Of a stretch of 64,000 nucleotides of DNA, positions 52,211 to 61,341 are shown in pieces. The stretch comes from Curtobacterium pusillum (GTDB lineage Bacteria; Actinomycetota; Actinomycetes; Actinomycetales; Microbacteriaceae). Every line of letters starts with the position of its first letter. Within the stretch, counting starts at the first letter, position 1. The notes beneath the pieces are model-generated. The model made no database searches. It was not told the DNA's origin and worked only from the letters and a program-made list of their open reading frames with translations. Both the position numbers and the translations under genes were made by a program. Location: contig CP018783.1 of assembly GCA_002025645.1 (NCBI GenBank), forward strand, positions 2,790,001 to 2,854,000, written 5' to 3'.

Positions 52211-52675
52211 ATGGCAGGGCCGCGCTTCGCTCCACGGGACTTCGCCGAGGACGCACGAGGCTTCGGGCACACGCCGGTGCTGCGATGGAGGGAGCCTGCT
52301 GACCGGCGGGCAGAGGTCTTCCTCCGCGCCGCGCAGCTGCAGCACCAGCAGGTGCTGCGGATCCGGGAACGGATGCAAGCTCGGGAGCTCAGCCCGAAGC
52401 AGTACGCAGCCGAGGCGGGAACGAGCTACCCGCGACTGCTTCGACTGCTCCGCGGGGAGGCGATCCTGCGACTCGAGGACGTCGCCCTTGCCGATCTCGT
52501 TCTCGGAGGCGTTGCCGACGAGTCGACCGCTGCTGCGGCGTCCGAGCCTGCGGTGAGCGACCTGCGGGCTCTGCTCGAAGCGTTACCCGAACGCACGGCG
52601 CGGGCAGTCCTCGACCAGATCAGGGCAGCGCAATCACAGCGCGCGCAAAGCGCTCCTGGTGCGCGCCCTCGCTGA
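52211..52675 (+). CDS. Small helix-turn-helix protein beside tnsA
   Basis: 154 residues. The middle part (about 50-95) can form an XRE-like helix-turn-helix: LSPKQYAAEAGTSYPRLLRLL followed by LEDVALADLVLG. The rest is Ala/Arg-rich and helical. The ATG at 52211 has GAGAGGG upstream. It is divergent from the tns operon across a region with palindromes, so it probably regulates transposition genes. I know no named family for it. Confidence 0.6.
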   Translation: MAGPRFAPRDFAEDARGFGHTPVLRWREPADRRAEVFLRAAQLQHQQVLRIRERMQARELSPKQYAAEAGTSYPRLLRLLRGEAILRLEDVALADLVLGGVADESTAAAASEPAVSDLRALLEALPERTARAVLDQIRAAQSQRAQSAPGARPR

Positions 52676-52964
52676 GAGGTCGGTTCTGCTCAGCAGCGTC
52701 AGCACGGGATGCGGCTTACACCTCCTTTCCTGGCTCCATCCCTGACTCCGCAGTCGACAGTGCCGTCACCGCGGTCCTTCGCGTGATCGCGGACCGGACG
52801 GGCTTCCTGCCTCGGGACGTGTAGCGACCGTAAGCGTCGACGACACGTTCTGGTTCCTGCTTCTGGACTGAGCCCTCAGCGAGCAGGACAGTCGTCGACG
52901 CGATCCTGTCTTCGTCCGCGCATACCCCTTCCCGGGACCGACCGCCGGTCCTGGGAAGGGACCA
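52676..52964. other. Gene-free stretch inside the island
   Basis: No open frame with convincing coding bias is seen here. A long minus-strand frame covering this region has arginine-rich shadow composition. It may hold the promoter for the helicase-associated-domain gene. Confidence 0.4.
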
Positions 52965-53543
52965 ATGCACACGTCCGACAGCGCGCCGGCCTACGTCACC
53001 GAGCTCCACCAGCACTACGCAGAAGTCGCCAGCCGACCCGTCACGCTCCTGAGCACCGACCAGCGCCGAGGGGTCGAGTTCTACCTCGCTGACGTCGGGG
53101 TAACCGAGGAGCCCGGCATCGCCACCAGGAACTGGATCACCCTTGTCCACGACCTCGACCGTTTCATCAGCGTTACCGGACGGCTTCCCCGATCTGACTC
53201 GCGCCGACCCCGAACGAGGACGAAGGAGCAAGCTCTGGTCGATCGGCTCGCATATCAGCGCCGCCACGAAGTCCGCGCCGGCCACTGCAGTTACCAGACG
53301 CTCCGTTTGGAGTCGCTTCCCGGCTTCCGTTGGGCGCCCCACGAAGATCGTTGGGCGGAGCAGCTGATGCTGCACCAGTCCTTCTGGGCGCAGACCGGAC
53401 GCGCCCCTCGTCGCGACGCCCCTGATCCGATGGAACGAGCGATCGCCCGCTGGGCGACGCAGCAACGAGCGGCACGGCGCAACGGGACGCTCACTCCCGA
53501 CCGTGCACGTCGGCTCCATGATGCGACCTACCGCGTCCTCTAG
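52965..53543 (+). CDS. Orphan helicase-associated (HA) domain protein
   Basis: 192 residues with two HA-type repeats and no helicase. Repeat 1 (about 55-120) has NWITLVHDLDRFISVTGRLPR and ends in LRLESLPGFRW. Repeat 2 (about 128-188) has QSFWAQTGRAPRR and RWATQQRAARRNGTL. These repeats are known at the ends of actinobacterial phage- and plasmid-linked helicases, where they likely bind nucleic acid. Here the domain stands alone. Role unknown. Confidence 0.65.
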   Translation: MHTSDSAPAYVTELHQHYAEVASRPVTLLSTDQRRGVEFYLADVGVTEEPGIATRNWITLVHDLDRFISVTGRLPRSDSRRPRTRTKEQALVDRLAYQRRHEVRAGHCSYQTLRLESLPGFRWAPHEDRWAEQLMLHQSFWAQTGRAPRRDAPDPMERAIARWATQQRAARRNGTLTPDRARRLHDATYRVL

Positions 53544-53731
53544 CCGCGCCAGCGAGGCGTGCGCCCTCGGCGGCCCCGCAAGGAACTTTCCCGCTCTTGG
53601 ACCGAGGTGCCTCCCCGAGCCGTCGCCGACGTCACCCTTTTCGTAGCGTTCACATCACCGGCAGCCACCAGCCGCAGCAACGCAGCAGGTCGCCGACCAG
53701 AAGTCCGGAGCACCACGAAAGCGGAGCAGTG

Positions 53732-54358
53732 ATGAACGAGAACAGGGACGAAGCTGAGCGCCGCGAACGGCAGCGGGCCGCCATCCACGGCATCGCGCGG
53801 ATCCCGTTGTCGGACCTGCGCGATCAGAGTCCCCCGGACCTGCAGGCCCTCTACGCAGAACTGCAGGACGGCCAAGCACTGATCCCGGGCTTGAAGATGG
53901 GGCTTGGCGCCCTCACCGTTCAGCGCTGGGATCCCGCCTACGCAGCCAATGGTTGGACCCTCTACGGCGCGGAGCTCACCCTCGACATGGGTCACCCGTT
54001 CGGGTCGATGTTTTACCGCAACGACGCTGACGGCCGTGTGCTGCGAGTCGGGGTGAAGTGGCATCCGCCAACGCAGCAGCTCGAGTTCCCTGCCCTGCAC
54101 CCGTCGAAGCCGGAGCTGACCTCCGACTGCACGGAAGCGGAGGTCGCCGCGGTCGTACTGGATGCGCGGAGTCGGATCGGGACTCTTGTCACGGTCAGCG
54201 CGCAGATCGGGTCGTTCGTCGCCACTGAGGAGTCCGAGAACGCCATCCTCGACGCGTCCGGGCTCGGGCTCGAGCGGCTCGCCGAAGACGACCCGCGGCT
54301 TGCTGGCCGCGATGCGCCTCGGCCGTCAATGCCGGGTGGGGTCAGCGCTGATGAGTGA
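53732..54358 (+). CDS. Hypothetical cargo protein, first gene of the duplicated-module operon
   Basis: 208 residues, no signal peptide or membrane helix. The first 30 residues are charged (NENRDEAERRERQR). I recognise no motif. The ATG at 53732 follows GCGGAG; a longer in-frame start at 53597 would add an arginine-rich stretch without typical coding bias. It overlaps the next gene by eight bases, so it is co-expressed with the module at 54351-57837. Confidence 0.6.
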   Translation: MNENRDEAERRERQRAAIHGIARIPLSDLRDQSPPDLQALYAELQDGQALIPGLKMGLGALTVQRWDPAYAANGWTLYGAELTLDMGHPFGSMFYRNDADGRVLRVGVKWHPPTQQLEFPALHPSKPELTSDCTEAEVAAVVLDARSRIGTLVTVSAQIGSFVATEESENAILDASGLGLERLAEDDPRLAGRDAPRPSMPGGVSADE

Positions 54359-55385
54359 CCGGCAGTGGGTGCAGGAAATTCGACACCAGCAGACGATCCT
54401 GTCGTTGCCGTTCGGGCTCGGGTGGACAATCGACATCACCCAGACGCTGGTCGCTCTCGAAACGGCGGGGATGCCCGCTCGTGTGGAGGCGTTCGATCGG
54501 CTCCGGTTCGAGGACGGCCGGTCCGGGTTCCTGTCGACCCCGAACCCGACCGCAACGATCAACGACGACGGCACCCCCGCCGAACGGACCGAGGATCTCA
54601 TCGTCATCCCCGGCGGGTCGGAAGGCGGCGTGCTCTCGCTCGCACGCCGCTACCCGGACCTGGTGTTCGTCAACGGGAAACGGCAACGCGTCTGGGCGAA
54701 CGGTCGGCAGGTGTACGGGTCGTCGATGGGGCGGGACGCGACACCGGGGTGGCGGACCGTATTTGCCATCGCCCGAACCATCGCCCTCCACGGCGGCGGT
54801 TCGCAGTCAATCGCGGACCGCATCGGCATCTCACTCGAAGAGGTGCGCGCCGCGATGCCCGCTCTCGGGACGCATGTGTTCCACACGCCGATCGGGTGGG
54901 AAGCAGCCGACCAGGCTGCCCTCTGCGACTGGGCGATGGCGGCGTACCCGGGTTACGGCGGTATACGTACCTGCTGGCGCCGGGACGACACCATCGACGC
55001 GCAGGCGGATCAGCTGATCAGGGCGGGTGGGGTGATGTCGGACCGGTGGGCGGCGCAGCAGTCCGGCGTGCTGGTCCCGCCGAACCGGTTGACGGCGTTC
55101 TTCGCGCAGCATCCCGACATGGCAGCGCTCGGCTACGAGCCCGCGACAGTCGATGAGGCGACGGTGTCGGTCGTCATCCCGCAAGACACCACGATTCTGA
55201 GCGGCGCTGAGGGGTGTTGCACGGACGACTTCATCACCGCGCACGTCCTCTACGAAGACAGCTGGGTGGCCGCGAACACGGATGCGGTGAACGGGTTGCG
55301 GCAGCTGCTGCACTTCCGCTCGGACCTCGCCCACGACCTCCGCTGGCACCCCAACACCGGCAGCGGTGCGGGCGGGGTGGGCTGA
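54351..55385 (+). CDS. Large module protein, copy 1 (AbiEi-like?)
   Basis: 344 residues. It is clearly paralogous to the protein at 56809-57837: both have PxGLGxTxDxTxTL near residue 20, then RxRVWxxGRQxxG, GWE, YPGxGGxRTxW, AxxLIxAG, and DDxITAHxL near the C terminus, ending in LRxxP. The overall plan (a small N-terminal domain and a longer C-terminal part) recalls actinobacterial AbiEi-like antitoxin/regulator proteins, but this is weak. It overlaps the genes on both sides. Confidence 0.65.
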   Translation: MSDRQWVQEIRHQQTILSLPFGLGWTIDITQTLVALETAGMPARVEAFDRLRFEDGRSGFLSTPNPTATINDDGTPAERTEDLIVIPGGSEGGVLSLARRYPDLVFVNGKRQRVWANGRQVYGSSMGRDATPGWRTVFAIARTIALHGGGSQSIADRIGISLEEVRAAMPALGTHVFHTPIGWEAADQAALCDWAMAAYPGYGGIRTCWRRDDTIDAQADQLIRAGGVMSDRWAAQQSGVLVPPNRLTAFFAQHPDMAALGYEPATVDEATVSVVIPQDTTILSGAEGCCTDDFITAHVLYEDSWVAANTDAVNGLRQLLHFRSDLAHDLRWHPNTGSGAGGVG

Positions 55386-55660
55386 TGCTGCAACTGCTGT
55401 CGCTGACCTTGGCGTACGACGACACCCGCTTCTTCGGCTCCGTCATGTTCACCGACCCCGACCACCCGGACGACAAGCCGGCCACGGTCCTCATCGATCA
55501 CGCCGACGGGCCGCCCTGGTTCCGGCTCACGAATGTTGACCCGGACGGTCAGGACCCGACGGCCCCGGCGATGGTCGAGGCGGACCGCATCATGCGATTC
55601 CTCCTCCGCTACACACCCGAACGCATCGGCCGCACCCCCGCCGACTTCCCACAGCCCTAA
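55385..55660 (+). CDS. Small module protein, copy 1
   Basis: 91 residues starting within the stop of the large protein (TGATG). It begins LLSLTLAYDDTRFFGSVMFTD. The same pattern (LxLxYDxTxxxGxVxFxDP, then a helix with EAxRI/ETRW) is found in the small protein at 56564 and in the N-terminal domain of the frameshifted gene at 55702. Function unknown; the tight coupling to the large protein suggests a two-protein unit. Confidence 0.6.
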   Translation: MLQLLSLTLAYDDTRFFGSVMFTDPDHPDDKPATVLIDHADGPPWFRLTNVDPDGQDPTAPAMVEADRIMRFLLRYTPERIGRTPADFPQP

Positions 55661-55701
55661 CCCCGCCCCGCCCACGCCCGACCCCTTGGAGGTAGTTGCT
55701 G

Positions 55702-56567
55702 ATGATGCGTCTGGTGTCCATGCACCTGTCGAACGACCGGATCCTCTGGGGGCATGTGCTCCTTGAGGACACCGAGAGCCCGGACGCACAACTGGCGCAG
55801 ATCCTCGTCCGCGCCGTCGACGTCGAGCCCGGGTACGAGCTCTATGACAGGACCAACACGGTCCTGTCGGACCTGAGCGTGCCGGCGGTGCGGGAAGCGA
55901 ACCGGATCGTGCAGACCCTCCTCATCCCCGCCTCGGAGATCGCGAAGCGGGAGAAAGCCGTCCGGGCGGTGATCCACTCCGGCTACTTGGAAGGGTTCCC
56001 GGACGACATGCCATGGCAATCGCAACTGTGGATGTACGCCCGCGGGGAAGTCACCCGCGAACAGCTCAGCGCGTATGCCGACGAAGGCCGACAGATCCCC
56101 CGCCAACCCGAACACTCCGCCGTCGGTCCGGCGGACGTGCCCGAGGACTGGTGGCAAACCACACAAGCCCGTATCCGCCGGAACCTCCTCAACACGACCC
56201 TCACCGAGGCAGAAGTCGCTGCGGCCCTGCAGATCAGCATTGACGAGGTCGGGGAGCTGTTCGAAGCGAATCGGCTGACAAGCTTCGACCTTCACGGCGA
56301 AGAACGCATCCCCGACTGGCAACTCGTCAAGCCCGCACTCCCCGAGTTCGGCGACCCGTCATCGCTGTGCTGCCCGGCCTCGACGTCCTCTACGCGGCAG
56401 CACCCCAACCGCTCCTCGACGCAGCCGCGATGACCGAGTTCATGACCACACCCCTGGACTTCCTCACCGTCGACGACCGGGTCCTGACGCCACTGGATTG
56501 GATGCGGGAAGGCCGACCGCTGACGACGATCATCGCCCTGTTCCGCGGGCGACGGTGGCGGCCGTGA
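55702..56567 (+). pseudogene. Small-module domain fused to an Rv2018-like antitoxin domain, with a -1 frameshift
   Basis: The first frame (55702-56358) gives the small-module domain (about 1-75, MRLVSMHLSND), a linker, and a helix-turn-helix (about 165-200, LTEAEVAAALQISIDEVGEL) leading to RIPDWQLVKPALPEFGDP. There the frame changes by -1; the other frame continues VIAVLPGLDVLYAAAPQ and ends in TPLDWMREGRP to 56567. The joined product (about 288 residues) has the order of Rv2018/Xre-MbcA-ParS-type antitoxins. The stop at 56567 overlaps the next gene's GTG, so the second frame is the true end. Read literally the gene stops at 56433. Confidence 0.6.
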
Positions 56568-56809
56568 GCGGTCGGCCTGATATGTTCCTCCTCAACGTGG
56601 CCTACGACGTGACCGGGGTGAACGGGCACGTGTTCTTCCGCGACCCACCCAGCACCGTGCTGCGGCAGGTCATCATCCGCACCACCGCCACCGGCAACAT
56701 CTGCGAACCAGCCCACGGCGACACCCGCACCGGCTGGGAACCGTTCCTCGAAGAAACCCGCTGGCTCATCGCCCTCACCCAACCCGACACCTCAGAAGAG
56801 CGCAGCTGA
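56564..56809 (+). CDS. Small module protein, copy 2
   Basis: 81 residues from the GTG overlapping the frameshifted gene's proper stop (GTGA). FLLNVAYDVTGVNGHVFFRD matches the small protein at 55385. Its stop overlaps the ATG of the second large protein. Function unknown. Confidence 0.6.
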   Translation: MSGRPDMFLLNVAYDVTGVNGHVFFRDPPSTVLRQVIIRTTATGNICEPAHGDTRTGWEPFLEETRWLIALTQPDTSEERS

Positions 56810-57837
56810 TGGGTCCGCGGCTTGAATGGGTTGCCGCCGCCTACTCCGGTAGGCCGCAGATCACGATGCCATATGGGCTCGGTGACACCACTGACCTCAC
56901 TAACACCCTGTCTGTCCTGCAGCTGGCTGGGCTCCGCGCGGTCGTCGAATCCCACGACACAATCCGCCTCGCCGGCGGCCGCCGCGCACGCTTCCCCACC
57001 CTCACCCAACGCCCCCGCGACGACGACCAGAACGAGGCGGAACTGCTCCTGCTGGCGCCGCGGACTGTCACTGCGACGCAGATCGCGCTCGCGGAGCAGA
57101 CCGCGACGGTGCTGCTGGTCGACGTCGACCGGCGACGCGTCTGGATCGATGGCAGACAAGCCCTTGGGACGAAGGAGCGGTGGAAGGACGCCGCTCCCAT
57201 CTACGTCACGTTCGCCGTCGCACGGATGCTCGCCGTCAACGGCTCCACCTTCGACAAGCTTGTGCAGTCCGGGCTCACTCCCGGGCAGGTGGATGACGGG
57301 CTCGCACGCCTCGGGAAACGCGTGCATCGCACCGATATCGGGTGGGAGTCACGACACGTCGGTGGCCTCGTGGACTTTGCCATCGCCTGCTACCCAGGAC
57401 CAGGAGGCGTTCGGACCCGGTGGACGTCCGACCTGCCGCTCATCGAGCAAGCGGAACGCCTCATCGACGCGGGCTGTCGCATCTCCGGCCGCGCGATCTC
57501 CGACCGGCCCGGCTACCCCGCCGTCAGCAGACGCGAGATGCCGTACCGGCTCGTCGCGTTGACCGAAGCGGAACTCGACATGACGGCCCTTGGGTTCGTA
57601 CCCGACGCCATCGGCTACTCCGGCACCGAACTCATCCGCCCCGCCGACCCGACTGTCTTCCTCACCGCAGCAGCCGCCGGGTACAGCGACCGTACCGACG
57701 ACATCATCACCGCGCATACGCTGCTGCGAGCTGACATGCGCAACGACGACGACGCGGCCTCGCTCGAAGAAGTACGGAACCGGCTGCAGTTCCTCGCCGA
57801 CACCGGCTACGACCTTCGACACAATCCGCCGAGCTAA
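56809..57837 (+). CDS. Large module protein, copy 2 (AbiEi-like?)
   Basis: 342 residues, paralogue of the protein at 54351 along its whole length (MPYGLGDTTDLTNTL, RRRVWIDGRQALG, DIGWESR, CYPGPGGVRTRW, DDIITAHTLL, YDLRHNP). The copies are diverged, so the duplication is old or both were acquired together. No catalytic motif, signal peptide or membrane helix is seen. The order small-large here is the reverse of copy 1 (large-small). Confidence 0.65.
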   Translation: MGPRLEWVAAAYSGRPQITMPYGLGDTTDLTNTLSVLQLAGLRAVVESHDTIRLAGGRRARFPTLTQRPRDDDQNEAELLLLAPRTVTATQIALAEQTATVLLVDVDRRRVWIDGRQALGTKERWKDAAPIYVTFAVARMLAVNGSTFDKLVQSGLTPGQVDDGLARLGKRVHRTDIGWESRHVGGLVDFAIACYPGPGGVRTRWTSDLPLIEQAERLIDAGCRISGRAISDRPGYPAVSRREMPYRLVALTEAELDMTALGFVPDAIGYSGTELIRPADPTVFLTAAAAGYSDRTDDIITAHTLLRADMRNDDDAASLEEVRNRLQFLADTGYDLRHNPPS

Positions 57838-57942
57838 GGAGGTGACGTCGGTCGCGCGGGCATGCTGGGCTTCGGTTCACTCGCTCATCCGGACGATTTG
57901 GCCCGCGCGGACTCTTACGGCCCGAGCAGAAGTTGAGTCCCC

Positions 57943-57954
57943 TAGGCTCTTGAC
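57943..57954 (+). promoter_or_regulatory. -10 element, leaderless membrane-protein gene
   Basis: TAGGCT (57943-57948) is six bases from GTG 57955. Confidence 0.35.
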
Positions 57955-58839
57955 GTGGGGATCAACGGCCGGCAGGGCGCGGCGATGAAGAACGTACAGA
58001 CGGCACTGACATCGATTGCTGTCTTCGGGGGTGGTCTCGCCGTCGGCTGGCACCTGAGGGGCGCGAGCCCAGCAGCAGCACCGACCGGTCTACCAGGCGG
58101 AGATAGCGGCACCACGCTGCCAGAGCATGCTAGCCGGCCCGTTGGCGCCACGAGCGGTGGGGACGATACAGCCGACCCCGCCGCTTGTTCGAGCTTCGGA
58201 GGCGAGGAGCGCGACGCGGAGTGCCCGCCGCCGTCCTCGGTCGCAGGTGGCCCCTCGTTGCAGCAAGCCCGTGAGCGACCGACGTGGGACGACCGAGTCG
58301 TCGTGGGATCGAGGATCTTTTTGGCCGTCGCCTTCGTCGTCGGTGCCGTGAACCTCGGCAGCGCCATGTTCGAGCGCCGCGACGCTGCCGAGTTCGGCGG
58401 GGTGCACCTGACCTTCGTCGCCGTGTGTGCGGTCGTCGTGCAGATCATCTGGGCGGTCCTGCACGCTCATCGATACGAGCGGTGGTTCGTCCTCGAGGTC
58501 TACGCGGCAGCGGTCGGCGCCATCGCGCTGCTCGTCGCTTTAGGAGGGAACTTCGTCGCGATCGTCGTTGCCACGGTGCTCACGGTCGTCCCGCTCGTGG
58601 GCTGGGTCATCTTGCAGATCGTGGGCGAACGAGGCGAGACGCAGAGCTGTTGGATTTGGGACTTCGAGCCAGACTGGCGGCAAGACCGTATGAGAACTGA
58701 GCACGAGCGGGCGCGTCACCTTAATGTGCGCCGTAAGGCTCACTGGGGGCGCCGGAAAGCCGCGATCGTCAACGCCGCGGCACGTCTTCGCGATCGACTG
58801 CCGTGCCGAAGGAAGCCTGGCGGCCCGGGCGCTCCGTAG
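57955..58839 (+). CDS. Hypothetical membrane protein (cargo)
   Basis: 294 residues. A short N-terminal helix (about 15-32) is followed by a disordered Pro/Gly/Ser segment (35-110), four helices (about 118-220) and a basic, arginine-rich cytoplasmic tail. No family is recognised. The start could also be the ATG at 57985. It stands alone behind the duplicated module. Confidence 0.55.
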   Translation: MGINGRQGAAMKNVQTALTSIAVFGGGLAVGWHLRGASPAAAPTGLPGGDSGTTLPEHASRPVGATSGGDDTADPAACSSFGGEERDAECPPPSSVAGGPSLQQARERPTWDDRVVVGSRIFLAVAFVVGAVNLGSAMFERRDAAEFGGVHLTFVAVCAVVVQIIWAVLHAHRYERWFVLEVYAAAVGAIALLVALGGNFVAIVVATVLTVVPLVGWVILQIVGERGETQSCWIWDFEPDWRQDRMRTEHERARHLNVRRKAHWGRRKAAIVNAAARLRDRLPCRRKPGGPGAP

Positions 58840-59223
58840 CTGCTTGCGCGCCGCTCCTGCTTGCTCTGGTTTCGCGCAAGGTTTTTTCTGCTCGTTCCCA
58901 AACGTCGCTGCAGATCCGCAGAATCGGCCGGGTGAGTGCGGCACCCGAACGTGCGCGCGGCGGATAGGGGTCAATCTGCGCGCGGGAGGAGTTCGCGCCG
59001 ACCCGGTACCACTGGTGCTCGCGCTCGGGCAAGACGTTCGCCACGGCCGTCCATCGGCTCCTCGCTGCCTACATCGTGAAAATGTCGTCGCGGCGGGCTT
59101 ACCCGATGCATACGGCCATTTCGGTCGCGTAGCCAGCGTAGGCACAATGCTCCTCAGCCATGCGACGTCGAAGGTCGTCAGCACGGCCTATCGCAGGCCC
59201 TCCGGGTGCCCCAGGATGGGAGT
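58840..59223. other. Gene-free stretch of 384 nt
   Basis: No open frame with a start, ribosome binding site and normal codon bias. It may contain the protease promoter and decayed coding sequence, but nothing can be named. Confidence 0.4.
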
Positions 59224-60042
59224 ATGGCGCTCCCCTCGTTCATGTCCGTCCACGTCGACTCGGTGCGATCGGTCCACGACGCGTCGGAGGAGACCCGGTC
59301 GATCATCACTGGCAGCGGCTTCGTGCTGCGCCACCGTGGTCAAACCTTCCTCGTCACCAATGGACACATCGTCACCGGCCAACACCGGAAAACCGGGGAC
59401 CCGCTCGGCTCCGCGGCTCTTCCGGAGTTCCTCAACGTCGCGCTTCCAATGAGCGGATCCGGTCTAGGGGCAGACGAGGCCGCTCTCTTGGGTATCTCGC
59501 ACAGGCGACTCGATCTTTACGACGATCGGGGCAGGGCTCGATGGCTCGTTCACCCTACATTCGGGCGGAGTGTCGATGTCGTCGCACTACCCATCGATGA
59601 GGACAATCAGGGTGGTGCGACGGGCTTGACCACCACACTTCTGCCTTACGAACTGGGCACAAGTGACCCAGTAGCAAAGCTCCAGCCCACTCAAGATTTG
59701 AGTGTGGTCGGCTTCCCATTTGGGCTACGCGGAGGTGCTCGATCAGCGATCTGGGTACGTGGCACGATCGCCTCAGAGCCTGACCTTCCCTTTGAAGGAG
59801 AGTCGTGCTTTCTCGTCGATGCGCGCACTCGGGCCGGCCAATCCGGGTCGCCCGTCATCCTGTTTCACCCCAGCGAGGAGGTAGGTACGGCCTCGGCCGG
59901 CGCAGCGGCCGAAAGTTGGTGCTTGGTCGGCGTGTACTCGGGCCGCACCTCGGGCGCATCCGACCTCGGCCGGGTATGGAATTGGAGGTCGCTCCGAGCA
60001 GTCGTGGAGGGCGGCGAGCGCGATGTTCAAGCGTACGACTGA
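59224..60042 (+). CDS. Trypsin-like serine protease (cargo)
   Basis: 272 residues; AGGA lies eight bases before the ATG, and a GTG at 59206 is an alternative start. The catalytic triad is visible: His in LVTNGHIVTG (about 50), Asp in SVDVVALPIDED (about 117) and Ser in TRAGQSGSPVILF (about 207). There is no signal peptide, so it is a cytoplasmic trypsin-like protease. Such proteases occur in defence and toxin-activation systems, which fits an island gene, but no partner is proven. Confidence 0.8.
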   Translation: MALPSFMSVHVDSVRSVHDASEETRSIITGSGFVLRHRGQTFLVTNGHIVTGQHRKTGDPLGSAALPEFLNVALPMSGSGLGADEAALLGISHRRLDLYDDRGRARWLVHPTFGRSVDVVALPIDEDNQGGATGLTTTLLPYELGTSDPVAKLQPTQDLSVVGFPFGLRGGARSAIWVRGTIASEPDLPFEGESCFLVDARTRAGQSGSPVILFHPSEEVGTASAGAAAESWCLVGVYSGRTSGASDLGRVWNWRSLRAVVEGGERDVQAYD

Positions 60043-60375
60043 CTCAAGGAAGTCGTACGTTGGCGGTTCACCCGATGCTACGTCTTCGCTACGACTGCCA
60101 ATCGTCGCCAGTCCGCACGCTCGTCACTTGAAACGGGACAGATCAACGCCGTGCTGCGACAACGAAACCGGGAGCCGTCATCGGAACCTACCCAGTCATT
60201 GAGCCAAGCATCGGTAGCGCAGCCGTAGTCGCAGCCTGGAAGCTATTAGCGGTGACCGGCTCCGAAGCGCGCCATCATCCCCGGAGGCCTGCCTGCTAGG
60301 CGATGACCGTCCGAGCAATAAGCCGCTTCTCTGTTGGCGCCGACTCCCGCGGCATGTACGCCGCTTGCGCGACCC
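60043..60375. other. Gene-free stretch of 333 nt
   Basis: Nothing recognised; composition is less GC-biased than the chromosome part. It separates the protease from the DUF4365 pair. Confidence 0.4.
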
Positions 60376-60822
60376 ATGATCCGTCGCTCGGTGCCACATC
60401 GGTGGGCCGTCGTTCGCACCGCATTGACCGCTGTCGCACTCGTCATCTGCGTCGTAGCGACCGCCACGGCCGGGCAGATTGCGCCCGTGTTCTTCTCGCC
60501 CGAATCAGAGGGAGCCGACGTAGTCCTGACGAAACAGCAGTACGAGTTGGCGCTGTCCGCTCAGGGAGAGGGCCGGCTTGCAGCAGCGGCTGCGGCGGTC
60601 GTTCTGGCTCTCGCCGCGATCACCCTCACCTCGCGAGCCCGCTCTGCCGCAGGCGTCCGGTACCCGATTGCCTACCGAGACATGGCCGGCGTTCGCGCCC
60701 CGCCGAGATGTCCGCGTGCTCTATACCGAGGGGGGCTCGACATGTGCTTGGATCATCGAGTGACCGACGTGGGGGCAGTGCAACGAACGTGGGCGGCATC
60801 ACACGTCCTTCCAGAGGGATCG
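60376..60822 (+). other. In-frame two-helix extension in front of the DUF4365 gene
   Basis: The frame is open from ATG 60376 into the DUF4365 gene without a stop. It encodes two likely membrane helices (VRTALTAVALVICVVATATA and LAAAAAAVVLALAAITLT) and then poor-complexity sequence. Either the gene starts here, giving a 321-residue membrane-tethered protein, or a separate small gene has lost its stop. There is no strong ribosome binding site at 60376. Confidence 0.4.
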
Positions 60823-61341
60823 ATGCCGCTTGGCGGCATGAAGGAGGAGCTCAGCTTCGCCTACCTCCACATGCTCGCCAGCGCCACTGGGCTGACAATC
60901 GGGACCTGGAGCCAGGACTACGACGTTCGAGACATCACTCTGCGCTCGAGCGTTGACTACGCCGACTTCAACGAGCACGGACTAAGCGACGCCGGCATCG
61001 ATGTGCAGCTGAAGTGCACCGGTCAAGAGCAGGTCGACCGGGACGACACCGTCGCCTGGTCCTTGACCAAGCGCAGCCTCGGCAAGCTGAACAAGACGAA
61101 CCGCACAACGCCGTACCTGTTGAGTGTGCTTGTCACCCCTGACGACGCCGCGTTCTGGTTGAGTAGCAGCGTGGACGGTCTCCTGGCCCGCAGCCACATG
61201 TACTACCAGTGGGGACACGAACTGCCGACGCTGATTCCGGGTAACAAAACGCAGACGGTCCACCTCCCAAAGGCGAATCTGCTCACCCCTGCATCTCTGC
61301 TGGATCTTATGGAGGAGGCGAGTGCATGGCGCCCGCGCTGA
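60823..61341 (+). CDS. DUF4365-domain protein (nuclease-like)
   Basis: 172 residues from the ATG behind AGAGGG. MKEELSFAYLHMLASATGL and DYDVRDITLRSS, then DAGIDVQLKCTG, follow the DUF4365 pattern, which resembles a restriction-endonuclease fold (acidic residue, then Q-x-K). Members are common in defence islands, often beside a second protein. The stop overlaps the next gene by 16 bases. Uncertainty concerns the start (see the open extension upstream). Confidence 0.65.
   Translation: MPLGGMKEELSFAYLHMLASATGLTIGTWSQDYDVRDITLRSSVDYADFNEHGLSDAGIDVQLKCTGQEQVDRDDTVAWSLTKRSLGKLNKTNRTTPYLLSVLVTPDDAAFWLSSSVDGLLARSHMYYQWGHELPTLIPGNKTQTVHLPKANLLTPASLLDLMEEASAWRPR

Noticed and set aside
52716..53519. 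267-residue minus-strand frame beside the HA-domain gene
   Set aside because: The plus-strand frame has the HA repeats; the minus frame has no motif and overlaps it.
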